Shown in pieces: positions 32,626-40,363 of a stretch of DNA of 48,570 nucleotides. The stretch's first letter is position 1. Each line of letters starts with the position of its first letter. The position numbers were made by a program, and so were the translations under genes. Origin of the DNA: Pseudanabaena sp. M085S1SP2A07QC (GTDB taxonomy: Bacteria; Cyanobacteriota; Cyanobacteriia; Pseudanabaenales; Pseudanabaenaceae). The notes beneath the pieces are model-generated. The model saw only the letters and a program-made list of their open reading frames with translations, was not told where the DNA came from and searched no databases. Where the stretch lies: assembly GCA_020404895.1 (NCBI GenBank), contig JADBWK010000080.1:1-48570 (forward strand), in the 5' to 3' direction.

Positions 32626-35600
32626 ATGACCACTACTCAAATCGCCAAAAATAGCACAGGGTTACATATCGAAGGTAATTTGATTGCGGGGGACTATCTT
32701 GCGGATCTGGTTACTGGCAGTATCAAGGGACAAGCGCCCGAAGACTTTGGCTTTGCGAAGGCGGATAAGTTGGCGGATGAGATTGCGACGGTGTGGGGTG
32801 AGGCAAAAAAGTTTTGGGCTGGATTTAAAAAATCCCTTGAAGAATCAAGTTTCTCAGAGTCAGGGACTACAGAAACACGCAAGGCTTGGGTTGTGCCTTT
32901 GCTTTATAACTTGGGGTATTTGCCCACTTTTCGGGGTGAGGCGGAAGTTATTGATGGACAGAGTTTTGCGATTTCGCATCGGGCGGGGGATTGGAGTGGG
33001 GAGGTTGCTAAAGCAACTACTACGGTAACTCCTCCGATTCACATTACTGGATGCAGAATAAGACTTGACCAAAAGCCGCCGAGTGGAAATCCGAGGCTGT
33101 CGGCTCATGGGTTGATGCAGGAATATCTCAATCGGACTGAACATCTATGGGGGATTACTACCAATGGTTTGCAGTGGCGGTTGTTGCGCGATTCTTCTTT
33201 GATGACTCGGCTTACTTATATTGAGTTTGATCTTGATCAAATTCTTGAAGGTGAGAATTTTGCTGAATTTGGGTTGTTTTATCGTCTGTTTCACCGATCG
33301 CGTTTACCGATAGGAATGGACGATGCCCATGAGTGTCTGTTGGAGTTTTATCATCAAGAAACTTTGCAACAGGGCGGCAGGGTACGCGATCGCCTAAGAG
33401 ATGGTGTCGAAAGAGCGATTGCCCAATTAGGTAATGGTTTCTTACAGCATCCAAAAAATCAAGCACTGAGGGATAAGTTTGCGGCTAAGGAAATTAGCGA
33501 TCGCGATTTTTATCGACAAATCCTATTGCTGATCTATCGCCTTTTATTCTTGATGGTGGCGGAGTCGCGTAATTTGTTGCTGACGGGGGAAGATCCTGAA
33601 AAGGTACGGATTTATGAGGAGTATTACAGCATTGAGCGTTTACGCGCTCTAGCAGAAAAGGCGATCGTTCCTCGCCGCGAAGGATTTCAAGACCTATGGC
33701 AAGGTTTGCGGGTGACGTTTTGCCTTTTTGATGAAAATTGGCGCGGTGAGTTGTTGGGGCTATCGCCGCTAAATGGTGATTTGTTCGGCTCAACGACTTT
33801 GCCAGAGCTAAATACTAGCGCCTTAGATAATTACGATCTCATGGTCGTCATTCGCAATCTATCGCTCTATGCACCGACGGATAAGGCGCAACTGCGGCGG
33901 GTTAATTATGCGGCGCTGGATGTGGAGGAGTTAGGTAGTGTCTATGAGAGCCTGTTAGATTTTCATCCACAGGTGAGTTTGTCTCAGGGTAAGTATGAGT
34001 TTTTGTTAGTGGCGGGTAGCGATCGCAAAACAACAGGAGCCTATTACACACCATCAGAGCTTGTGGCGCAGTTGGTGAAGAGTGCCTTGGAGCCTGTGAT
34101 TGCAGAAAGGATGAAGGATACCGATGATTTACAAAAAGCTCTTCTGAGTATTAAAGTTTGCGATCCTGCCTGTGGGTCTGGACATTTTCTGTTGGCAGCA
34201 GCACGGCGGATTGGGAAGGAATTGGCTAAAGTGCGGACGGGTGAAGCTGCGCCTAGTCCTGAACCCTTGCGTGAGGCGACCCGTGATGTGATTCAGCATT
34301 GCATTTATGGCGTGGATATCAATCCCCTAGCGGTTGACCTTTGCAAGGTGGCGCTTTGGATTGAGGGTTTTGCGAAGGGGATGCCGCTTAATTTCCTCGA
34401 CCATCGCATTAAGTGCGGTAACTCGTTGGTGGGTGTTTTAAATCTCGATGTATTAAAAGAAGGGATTCCTGATGAGGCATTTAAGGCGGTGACGGGGGAT
34501 GATAAGGCGTTGTCTAGCATCAAGAAGAAAGCGAATAAGCAGGAACGGCTCAAGGATCTCAAGGGGCAACTCTCGACGGCGGGGCAGTTGGATGATGATT
34601 TGGCGGAAATTGCTTCAGCATGGCAGGAGTTAGATCGGATTCCTGAGAATACGCCTGAGTTTGTGAAGCAAAAGAAGGAGCGCTATGAGGCTAATCAACG
34701 CGATCGCAAGTGGTGGCGCAGTCGTTCGGCTTGCAATTTGTGGACGGCGGCGTTTTTTATGCCTTTGACTGAGCAGAATTTGCAGTTATTGCCAACTACG
34801 GCGGCGTTAGTCAGGTTGTTGAATGAGGATCTTAATTCACCCTCTGGTAGTGGGATTGGAGTAAGAGATATTGTTGATGCAGCGAATCAGTTAGCCTCTG
34901 AGAAAGGCTTTTTTCATTGGGCTTTAGAGTTTCCTGATGTGTTTGAGAATGATGGTTTTGATTGCATTCTCGGTAATCCTCCTTGGGAGCGGATCAAGTT
35001 ACAGGAAAAGGAGTTTTTTGCTTCGCGGGATGGGGAGATTGCGAAGGCGGCGAATAAGTCGGAACGGGAGAAGTTGATTAAGGCTTTACCAACTCTTAAG
35101 CCCGAACTGGCGAGAGAGTTTGAGGCGGCGAAGCATGATGCTGAGGCACAAAGTAAGTTTATCCGCGAGTCGAATCGTTTTCCTTTAACGGCTGTGGGTG
35201 ATGTGAATACCTATGCGGTGTTTTCGGAGACTGCGAGGGATTTGATTGCGGGGAATGGTAGGGCTGGAATTATTGTGCCTACAGGGATTGCGACTGATGA
35301 TACTTGTAAAAGATTTTTTGATAAGTTAATTTCAACTCGCACTCTCAACCAAATTATTGGGTTTGAAAATGAGGAATTTCTTTTTCAAAGCGTGGCAAAT
35401 GAAGTGAAGTTTTGCACTTTATTATTAGTTGGGGAGAAAATACTTATAGAGAATCCCACTTTTGCATTTTGCCTAAGAAATTTTAATCAATTAAGTCAAG
35501 AAGCTAGATTCTTTGTTTTGACTCCTGAAGAAATTAAATTAGTTAATCCAAACACTTTGACCTGTCCAATATTTCGTACCAGTCAAGATGCAGAAATAGC

Positions 35601-36795
35601 GAAAAAAATTTATCAATACGTTCCAGTTTTAGAAGATGAATCTACTGGAGCGAATCCTTGGGATATTTCACTAATGTCAATGTTTCATATGAGCAATGAT
35701 AGTCATTTGTTCAAGGATACATCGGGGAAAAATTTATTGCCTCTCTATGAAGCAAAAATGTTTTGGCACTTTGATCATCGTTGGGGGGATTATGCAAATG
35801 AAAAAAGGTCAACTGGTAGAGGTTTAGCGGATACATCCTTAGAAAATTACCAAGATTCAAATTACATAATTACTCCTCGATATTGGGTAGATAAAATTGA
35901 GGTCAATAATAAATTGTCAGCCTATTCAAATAAAGAATGGTTGATATCTTTTAGAGGTATAACCAAGCCACTTAATGAAAGAACTGCAATTTTTACTGTT
36001 TTGCCTAAAGTTGGATTAGGAAATAGTGCGCCATTTCTAGTTACAAAAAAAGACAAGGAAACTCTAATTTCTTGTTTACTGGCTAATTTAAGTAGCTTGG
36101 TTTTTGATTTTGTAACTCGTCAAAAAGTTGGTGGTAATAACTTTAACTTCTTCATTGTCAAACAACTCCCCGTCCTACCTCCTGATCGCTACAGCCAAAA
36201 CGACATCAACTACATCACCCCCCGCGTCCTCGAACTCACCTACACCGCATGGGACATCAAACCCTTCGCCGACGACCTTTGGAATCCTACACCCACCCGA
36301 TCCCAGAGCGAAGTCGAAGGGAGCAACACCGAAACCGACTCTATCCTCACCCAAGCCAGCGACAAAAAACAACTCAAATTTGCCCTAGACATTGAAATCA
36401 CAGGCAAAAAACAACTCGAACTCACCACCCCACCAGACCCCACCCACCAAACCCACCTCCGCCAACTCATCCTCGAACAATGGCAAGCCAACCGCGCCGC
36501 TTTCCCCGACTCCAACCAGACACCAGAGGAAAACCTCGAAGGAATCCCCCTTCCCCCCTTCATCTGGCACGAAACCCGCCGCGCCCAAATCCGTGCCGAT
36601 CTCGATGCCTACTATGCCAAACTCTACGGCTTAACCCGTGACGAACTGCGCTACATCCTTGACCCCGCCGACATCTACGGCACAGACTTCCCCAGCGAGA
36701 CATTTCGAGTCTTGAAAAACAACGAAATGAAGAAATATGGCGAATACCGCACCCAACGCCTCGTTCTCGAAGCATGGGATAAACTGGGATATTAG
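32626..36795 (+). CDS. Eco57I-class adenine-specific DNA methyltransferase, DrmMI-like
   Basis: 1389 residues. Helical N-terminal part with ITTNGLQWRLLRDSS (about 183-197), usual before the methylase domain in PglX/Eco57I-type enzymes. Methylase motifs: TGAYYTPSELVAQLV near 470, VCDPACGSGHFLLAA (motif I) near 511, YGVDINPLAVDLCKVALW (motif II) and CILGNPPWERIK (NPPW, motif IV) near 782. It should transfer a methyl group to adenine N6, marking self DNA while the helicases and nuclease attack unmarked DNA. The C-terminal ~210 residues contain low-complexity Pro/Thr-rich text and a REP-like insertion (36297-36322) and switch to strongly C-ending codons, suggesting a chimeric 3' part. I see no nuclease motif (PD-D/E-x-K) in the N-terminus. 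RBS-to-start spacing is weak. Confidence 0.85.
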   Translation: MTTTQIAKNSTGLHIEGNLIAGDYLADLVTGSIKGQAPEDFGFAKADKLADEIATVWGEAKKFWAGFKKSLEESSFSESGTTETRKAWVVPLLYNLGYLPTFRGEAEVIDGQSFAISHRAGDWSGEVAKATTTVTPPIHITGCRIRLDQKPPSGNPRLSAHGLMQEYLNRTEHLWGITTNGLQWRLLRDSSLMTRLTYIEFDLDQILEGENFAEFGLFYRLFHRSRLPIGMDDAHECLLEFYHQETLQQGGRVRDRLRDGVERAIAQLGNGFLQHPKNQALRDKFAAKEISDRDFYRQILLLIYRLLFLMVAESRNLLLTGEDPEKVRIYEEYYSIERLRALAEKAIVPRREGFQDLWQGLRVTFCLFDENWRGELLGLSPLNGDLFGSTTLPELNTSALDNYDLMVVIRNLSLYAPTDKAQLRRVNYAALDVEELGSVYESLLDFHPQVSLSQGKYEFLLVAGSDRKTTGAYYTPSELVAQLVKSALEPVIAERMKDTDDLQKALLSIKVCDPACGSGHFLLAAARRIGKELAKVRTGEAAPSPEPLREATRDVIQHCIYGVDINPLAVDLCKVALWIEGFAKGMPLNFLDHRIKCGNSLVGVLNLDVLKEGIPDEAFKAVTGDDKALSSIKKKANKQERLKDLKGQLSTAGQLDDDLAEIASAWQELDRIPENTPEFVKQKKERYEANQRDRKWWRSRSACNLWTAAFFMPLTEQNLQLLPTTAALVRLLNEDLNSPSGSGIGVRDIVDAANQLASEKGFFHWALEFPDVFENDGFDCILGNPPWERIKLQEKEFFASRDGEIAKAANKSEREKLIKALPTLKPELAREFEAAKHDAEAQSKFIRESNRFPLTAVGDVNTYAVFSETARDLIAGNGRAGIIVPTGIATDDTCKRFFDKLISTRTLNQIIGFENEEFLFQSVANEVKFCTLLLVGEKILIENPTFAFCLRNFNQLSQEARFFVLTPEEIKLVNPNTLTCPIFRTSQDAEIAKKIYQYVPVLEDESTGANPWDISLMSMFHMSNDSHLFKDTSGKNLLPLYEAKMFWHFDHRWGDYANEKRSTGRGLADTSLENYQDSNYIITPRYWVDKIEVNNKLSAYSNKEWLISFRGITKPLNERTAIFTVLPKVGLGNSAPFLVTKKDKETLISCLLANLSSLVFDFVTRQKVGGNNFNFFIVKQLPVLPPDRYSQNDINYITPRVLELTYTAWDIKPFADDLWNPTPTRSQSEVEGSNTETDSILTQASDKKQLKFALDIEITGKKQLELTTPPDPTHQTHLRQLILEQWQANRAAFPDSNQTPEENLEGIPLPPFIWHETRRAQIRADLDAYYAKLYGLTRDELRYILDPADIYGTDFPSETFRVLKNNEMKKYGEYRTQRLVLEAWDKLGY
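36297..36322 (+). repeat. REP-like palindromic sequence in frame in the methylase gene
   Basis: CCCGATCCCAGAGCGAAGTC followed by GAAGGG resembles the widespread CCCTTCGACT..CGCTCAGGG palindrome (reverse strand). In frame it reads TRSQSEVEGS, a typical signature of this repeat inside cyanobacterial proteins. Confidence 0.5.
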
Positions 36796-36805
36796 GAGGA
36801 AAATC

Positions 36806-37255
36806 ATGTCAGCCCGCGATCTATTTCACCAAGTTGTCAGACACGCCCTTGAAAAAGAAAATTGGCAAATAACCCACGATCCCTATGGACTCCAAACAGA
36901 CAGCTTTGACCTAGCTATTGACCTTGGAGCCGAAAAAATTCTTGCAGCCGAACTAGGAGAAACTAAAATTGCTGTAGAAATTAAAAGCTTTCTCGGATCT
37001 TCTAAAATTTCTGAATTTTATGGAGCATTAGGACAATTTATAACCTATAGACTTGCCCTGCAAAAACTAGAAAGCGATCGTACCCTCTATCTATCCGTCC
37101 CCGAAAACCTCTATGACAAATTTTTCGCCACTTCCTTAGTCCAAGAACTACTTCAACAGAACACCATTTACCTAATTACCTACGACATCGAACAGGAGAA
37201 CATAGTCAAATGGATACCCTCACCCAATACCGTCAACATATCCAAAACCTCCTAA
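36806..37255 (+). CDS. xisH: XisH-family protein, intact second copy
   Basis: 149 residues from the ATG at 36806, preceded by TAGGAGGA (36793-36800), a strong ribosome-binding site. It starts MSARDLFHQVVRHALEKENW, carries FDLAIDLGAEKILAAEL and IAVEIKSFLGSSKISEFYGA, the family's PD-(D/E)XK-like core. The intact N-terminus shows what the IS has destroyed in copy 1. It overlaps xisI by 46 bases. No fdxN element or xisF is in the window, so a role in excision has no support here; it sits inside the defence island between methylase and helicases. Confidence 0.9.
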   Translation: MSARDLFHQVVRHALEKENWQITHDPYGLQTDSFDLAIDLGAEKILAAELGETKIAVEIKSFLGSSKISEFYGALGQFITYRLALQKLESDRTLYLSVPENLYDKFFATSLVQELLQQNTIYLITYDIEQENIVKWIPSPNTVNISKTS

Positions 37256-37542
37256 AAGAACACGCCAGCCTAGTTTGGGATACCCGTATTCGCGCAGAAA
37301 CTATCTTTGACACCGAACATGACCATTATCAACTCGTCTATGTAGGTTGGCGCAACTCCAAACGAGTCTATGGCGTTGTTCTCCACGTTGACATCATTGA
37401 CAACAAAATTTGGATTCAGCAAGACGGCACAGAAATTGGCATAGCCAATAAATTAGTAGATCTCGGCATTCCAAAATCAGATATTGTCCTGGCCTTCGAT
37501 CCGCCAAACCTCCGCAAGTACACCGATTTTGCCGTTAGTTAA
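37210..37542 (+). CDS. xisI: XisI-family protein, second copy
   Basis: 110 residues: MDTLTQYRQHIQNLLKEHA, FDTEHDHYQLVYVGWRNSKR, GVVLHVDIIDNKIWIQQDG and GIPKSDIVLAFDPPN match the copy at 15545 position by position. It pairs with the overlapping xisH. Function as for copy 1. The spacing of 26 bases to the next gene suggests the toxin-antitoxin pair may be read through from the same transcript. Confidence 0.88.
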   Translation: MDTLTQYRQHIQNLLKEHASLVWDTRIRAETIFDTEHDHYQLVYVGWRNSKRVYGVVLHVDIIDNKIWIQQDGTEIGIANKLVDLGIPKSDIVLAFDPPNLRKYTDFAVS

Positions 37543-37568
37543 CATATAACCATTAATCTAAAATCGCC

Positions 37569-37895
37569 ATGTATTCACCAAATCAGACAATTAATAATCC
37601 TCTAAAAGCCCTTGATGCCCTCTATCAAACTGGCTATCGTAGCAACACCCTCGAACGCGCTCTAAATAAAATCGTTGATATCGAAGTAGCGATCGCCCAT
37701 CGCCAACATACCGAAATCCAAACCAAAATTCAAAACTACGAACAGCAATACCAAATAACCTCAGAAGACTTTTATCAGCGCTTTAATCGAGGTGAGTTAG
37801 GTGATACTGCGGACTTTGTAGAGTGGAGTGTATTTTACGATCTGCGTCAAGCTATTCGCGATCGCCTTAACATCTTGCAACCACAGGTAAACTAA
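37569..37895 (+). CDS. TumA-like antitoxin
   Basis: 108 residues, helical: LDALYQTGYRSNTLERALNK, IVDIEVAIAHRQHTEIQTKI and a SEDFYQRFNRGELGDTADFV segment. It precedes a TumE-like toxin with a one-base stop/start overlap (TAATG), the usual antitoxin-first order. Recognised by its partner and layout more than by a motif of its own. An antitoxin keeps the toxin inactive and may regulate the pair. Confidence 0.6.
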   Translation: MYSPNQTINNPLKALDALYQTGYRSNTLERALNKIVDIEVAIAHRQHTEIQTKIQNYEQQYQITSEDFYQRFNRGELGDTADFVEWSVFYDLRQAIRDRLNILQPQVN

Positions 37896-38284
37896 TGGAT
37901 GCAGAGCAATATCTAAGTGAGATTAAAACTAAGCTCATTATTAGTCCTGCCATTCTTTCTTTTACCGTTGTAGAAGAACAAGATTTAAGCGATCGAGGCT
38001 ATTTTCGAGCTAGAGTCATTCTTGCAAATAATGATTTTCTAGAAGTCTCCGAATACTTCATCGTTGAGAGCAATAAAACTATTCCACAACGCTATCGTTA
38101 TCAATGGATGGATGATACACAGTCGATTTTACGCAGACGGTGGGACAATGTTCCACATTTTCCAAAACTTCCCAACTTTCCCTATCATATCCATATTGCC
38201 TCTGAAAATAATGTTGAACCAAGCCAAGCAATAGGGATTTTGGAAGTATTACAAATTATTGAAAAAGAAATTGCTGAAAACTAG
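37895..38284 (+). CDS. TumE-like toxin (DUF6516 type)
   Basis: 129 residues. The diagnostic part is YRYQWMDDTQSILRRRWDN followed by VPHFPKLPNFPYHIHIASEN, with a preceding EYFIVES strand. TumE-like toxins form pairs with a helical antitoxin, and their cellular target is not well defined. It shares an overlap with the gene upstream and lies two bases before the RelE-UvrD fusion, so the three genes probably form one transcript with the helicases. It is an addiction module inside the island, likely stabilising it. Confidence 0.7.
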   Translation: MDAEQYLSEIKTKLIISPAILSFTVVEEQDLSDRGYFRARVILANNDFLEVSEYFIVESNKTIPQRYRYQWMDDTQSILRRRWDNVPHFPKLPNFPYHIHIASENNVEPSQAIGILEVLQIIEKEIAEN

Positions 38285-38286
38285 CC

Positions 38287-40359
38287 ATGACCTTTAGCCT
38301 CACCTTTGCCCAAACATTCATGAATGAACTCATTGGCGTACCGCAGAACGTCGCCAAACGAGTCTCTAAAGCCACCAAATTATTAGAGCGCGATCCCATC
38401 TCTGCGGAAGGCGATGCCAAAAAGCTCAAAGGTTATGAAAATGTCTATCGCATCCGTATTGGTGACTATCGCCTGTTTTATGCGATCGGTACTGGTTGGG
38501 TAAAGCTACTGAGTGTCCGCAAGCGCAACGAGCGCACCTATGAAACCGAAATCCCCCATGTTGTAGCCCCAGAAACTACCCTCGATCTCCAGTCCGTAAA
38601 ACCGAAGAAGGTGGCTGTATCTTCTTTCTCAACTTGGGAAAGTGGTGATGAGGCTAAAGCCTTGACTACTTTGCCGTTCGCACTTACGGAAGATATCTTG
38701 CAACAATGGCAGATTCCCGCACAATATTGGACCGCGATCGCTAAGGTGAATAGCGCTGAAGCATTGCTAGAGCTAGATATGCCCGATCGCTTGCTAAATG
38801 TGATTCTGGATAATCTTTATCCACGTTCCATTGAAGAAATAGATACACAGCCTGAATTTGTCCTCAGTCAAGCCGAAGACCTCGATCGCTATTTTGCTGG
38901 CGATCTCAGTGCTTTTTTACTCAAGCTCAGCGACGAACAAGAAAAATTAATTCAATTTGGCAGCAATGGCACAGTTCTGATCAAAGGCGGTGCAGGTACT
39001 GGTAAATCTACCCTTGCCCTCTATCGCATCAAAAAATTAGTAGAGCAGGGCTGCACCTCCATTTTATTTACCACCTATACCAATGCCCTCGTTTCCTATT
39101 CCGAGCAACTTCTAGAACAATTACTAGGCTGTCCTCCTGCGGATAAAGGCGTAGAAGTAACTACGATTGATGCGATCGCCCGCCGCTATTTCGTCACCAC
39201 AGGCAAAACTACGCCATTCATCGATCGTGATAAATGTCTATCACTATTAGCTAATGCCCTAGAGCAAGCGAATATTCCTGCCCAAAATGTATTCGATCGT
39301 CAAGTCAAACTGCAAACATTACAAAAACTAGGTTTACCCTACCTCCTTGATGAAATCTTACAAGTGATCGAAAATTGGGGCATTCGCACTCTTGATGATT
39401 ACATCGCCCACGATCGGCGTGGTCGGGCTGTGCCGTTGCGACAAAATATTCGTGAAGCAATTTGGACAGTTTATGAAACATGGGAAAAGTTATTAGCTAA
39501 AAATGGCAGCCTCACATGGGAACAGCTACGCCGCCAAGCTCTTGAAGTTGCTCAAAATTTAGTTGAAAAACCCTATCAAGCGATCGTCATTGATGAAGCT
39601 CAAGATTTCTCCCCTGTCGCCCTGCGCTTTTTACTTAACCTCACTCCCAACTTCGACAATATTTACATCACCGCCGATGCTTCTCAATCCATCTATCAGC
39701 GCGGCTTTAGCTGGAAGCAAATCCATGAAGATTTGAAAGTCACGGGACGGACGCTCATCCTCAAGCAAAACTATCGCAACACCCAACAAATAGCGATCGC
39801 CTGTACCGATATTCTGCTTGGCACAGAAGCAGGCGATCCAGAATGCTTGCAGCAAATTCCCTCTTTACATATCGGCGATCCTCCTTTGCTCTTCCTAAGT
39901 AACAACCAAGATCAGGAACTAGCCGCTATTCGTAATTTTTTAATAGACTCAGCAAAACGGTTCCGCCTGCCCCTGCATGGTAGCGCCATCCTTTGCCCAA
40001 ACAACTACAGCGCCGAAACCTATGCCAAACAATTATCACAATTGGGACTCAAAGCCAAATTTGTCTCAGGTAAAAAGATCGATCTTAAAGCTCCCTATAT
40101 CAAAGTTCTGACACTCCATTCCGCTAAAGGTTTAGAGTTTCCTTTTGTAGTAGTCACAGGCTTAGAATCAGGTAATTTCCCAAGCTTCAATAGTGATTTA
40201 CCTAACGAAGAACATTCTAAAATCCGAGATGAACAAAGGCGGTTATTTTATGTCGGCTGTTCTAGAGCCATGCGATCGCTAATGGTCTGTGGCTCATCCT
40301 CCCATCCCTCTGAATTTATTGAAAATCTCAAAGCCCCCTACTGGAAAGTCTTAAATTAA
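38287..40359 (+). CDS. RelE/ParE-like domain fused to UvrD/Rep-type helicase
   Basis: 690 residues. Residues 1-85 look like a RelE/ParE toxin fold: FAQTFMNELIGVPQNVAKRV, KKLKGYENVYRIRIGDYRLF and LLSVRKRNERTYE (R...GdyRl.Y...). An SF1 helicase follows: KGGAGTGKSTLALYRIKKL near 232, VIDEAQDFSPVALRFLL near 433, QNYRNTQQIA, LHSAKGLEFPFVVVTG and YVGCSRAMRSLMVCG. The helicase unwinds DNA 3'-5'. Whether the RelE part cuts mRNA or is only a binding module is unknown; its catalytic residues vary between paralogues. It sits four bases upstream of the DUF1998 helicase and probably acts in the same system. Confidence 0.8.
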   Translation: MTFSLTFAQTFMNELIGVPQNVAKRVSKATKLLERDPISAEGDAKKLKGYENVYRIRIGDYRLFYAIGTGWVKLLSVRKRNERTYETEIPHVVAPETTLDLQSVKPKKVAVSSFSTWESGDEAKALTTLPFALTEDILQQWQIPAQYWTAIAKVNSAEALLELDMPDRLLNVILDNLYPRSIEEIDTQPEFVLSQAEDLDRYFAGDLSAFLLKLSDEQEKLIQFGSNGTVLIKGGAGTGKSTLALYRIKKLVEQGCTSILFTTYTNALVSYSEQLLEQLLGCPPADKGVEVTTIDAIARRYFVTTGKTTPFIDRDKCLSLLANALEQANIPAQNVFDRQVKLQTLQKLGLPYLLDEILQVIENWGIRTLDDYIAHDRRGRAVPLRQNIREAIWTVYETWEKLLAKNGSLTWEQLRRQALEVAQNLVEKPYQAIVIDEAQDFSPVALRFLLNLTPNFDNIYITADASQSIYQRGFSWKQIHEDLKVTGRTLILKQNYRNTQQIAIACTDILLGTEAGDPECLQQIPSLHIGDPPLLFLSNNQDQELAAIRNFLIDSAKRFRLPLHGSAILCPNNYSAETYAKQLSQLGLKAKFVSGKKIDLKAPYIKVLTLHSAKGLEFPFVVVTGLESGNFPSFNSDLPNEEHSKIRDEQRRLFYVGCSRAMRSLMVCGSSSHPSEFIENLKAPYWKVLN

Positions 40360-40363
40360 AATT

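Noticed and set aside
32626-36795. Type IIG restriction enzyme with its own nuclease domain
   Set aside because: I could find no PD-(D/E)XK motif in the N-terminal 450 residues, though a divergent one cannot be excluded.
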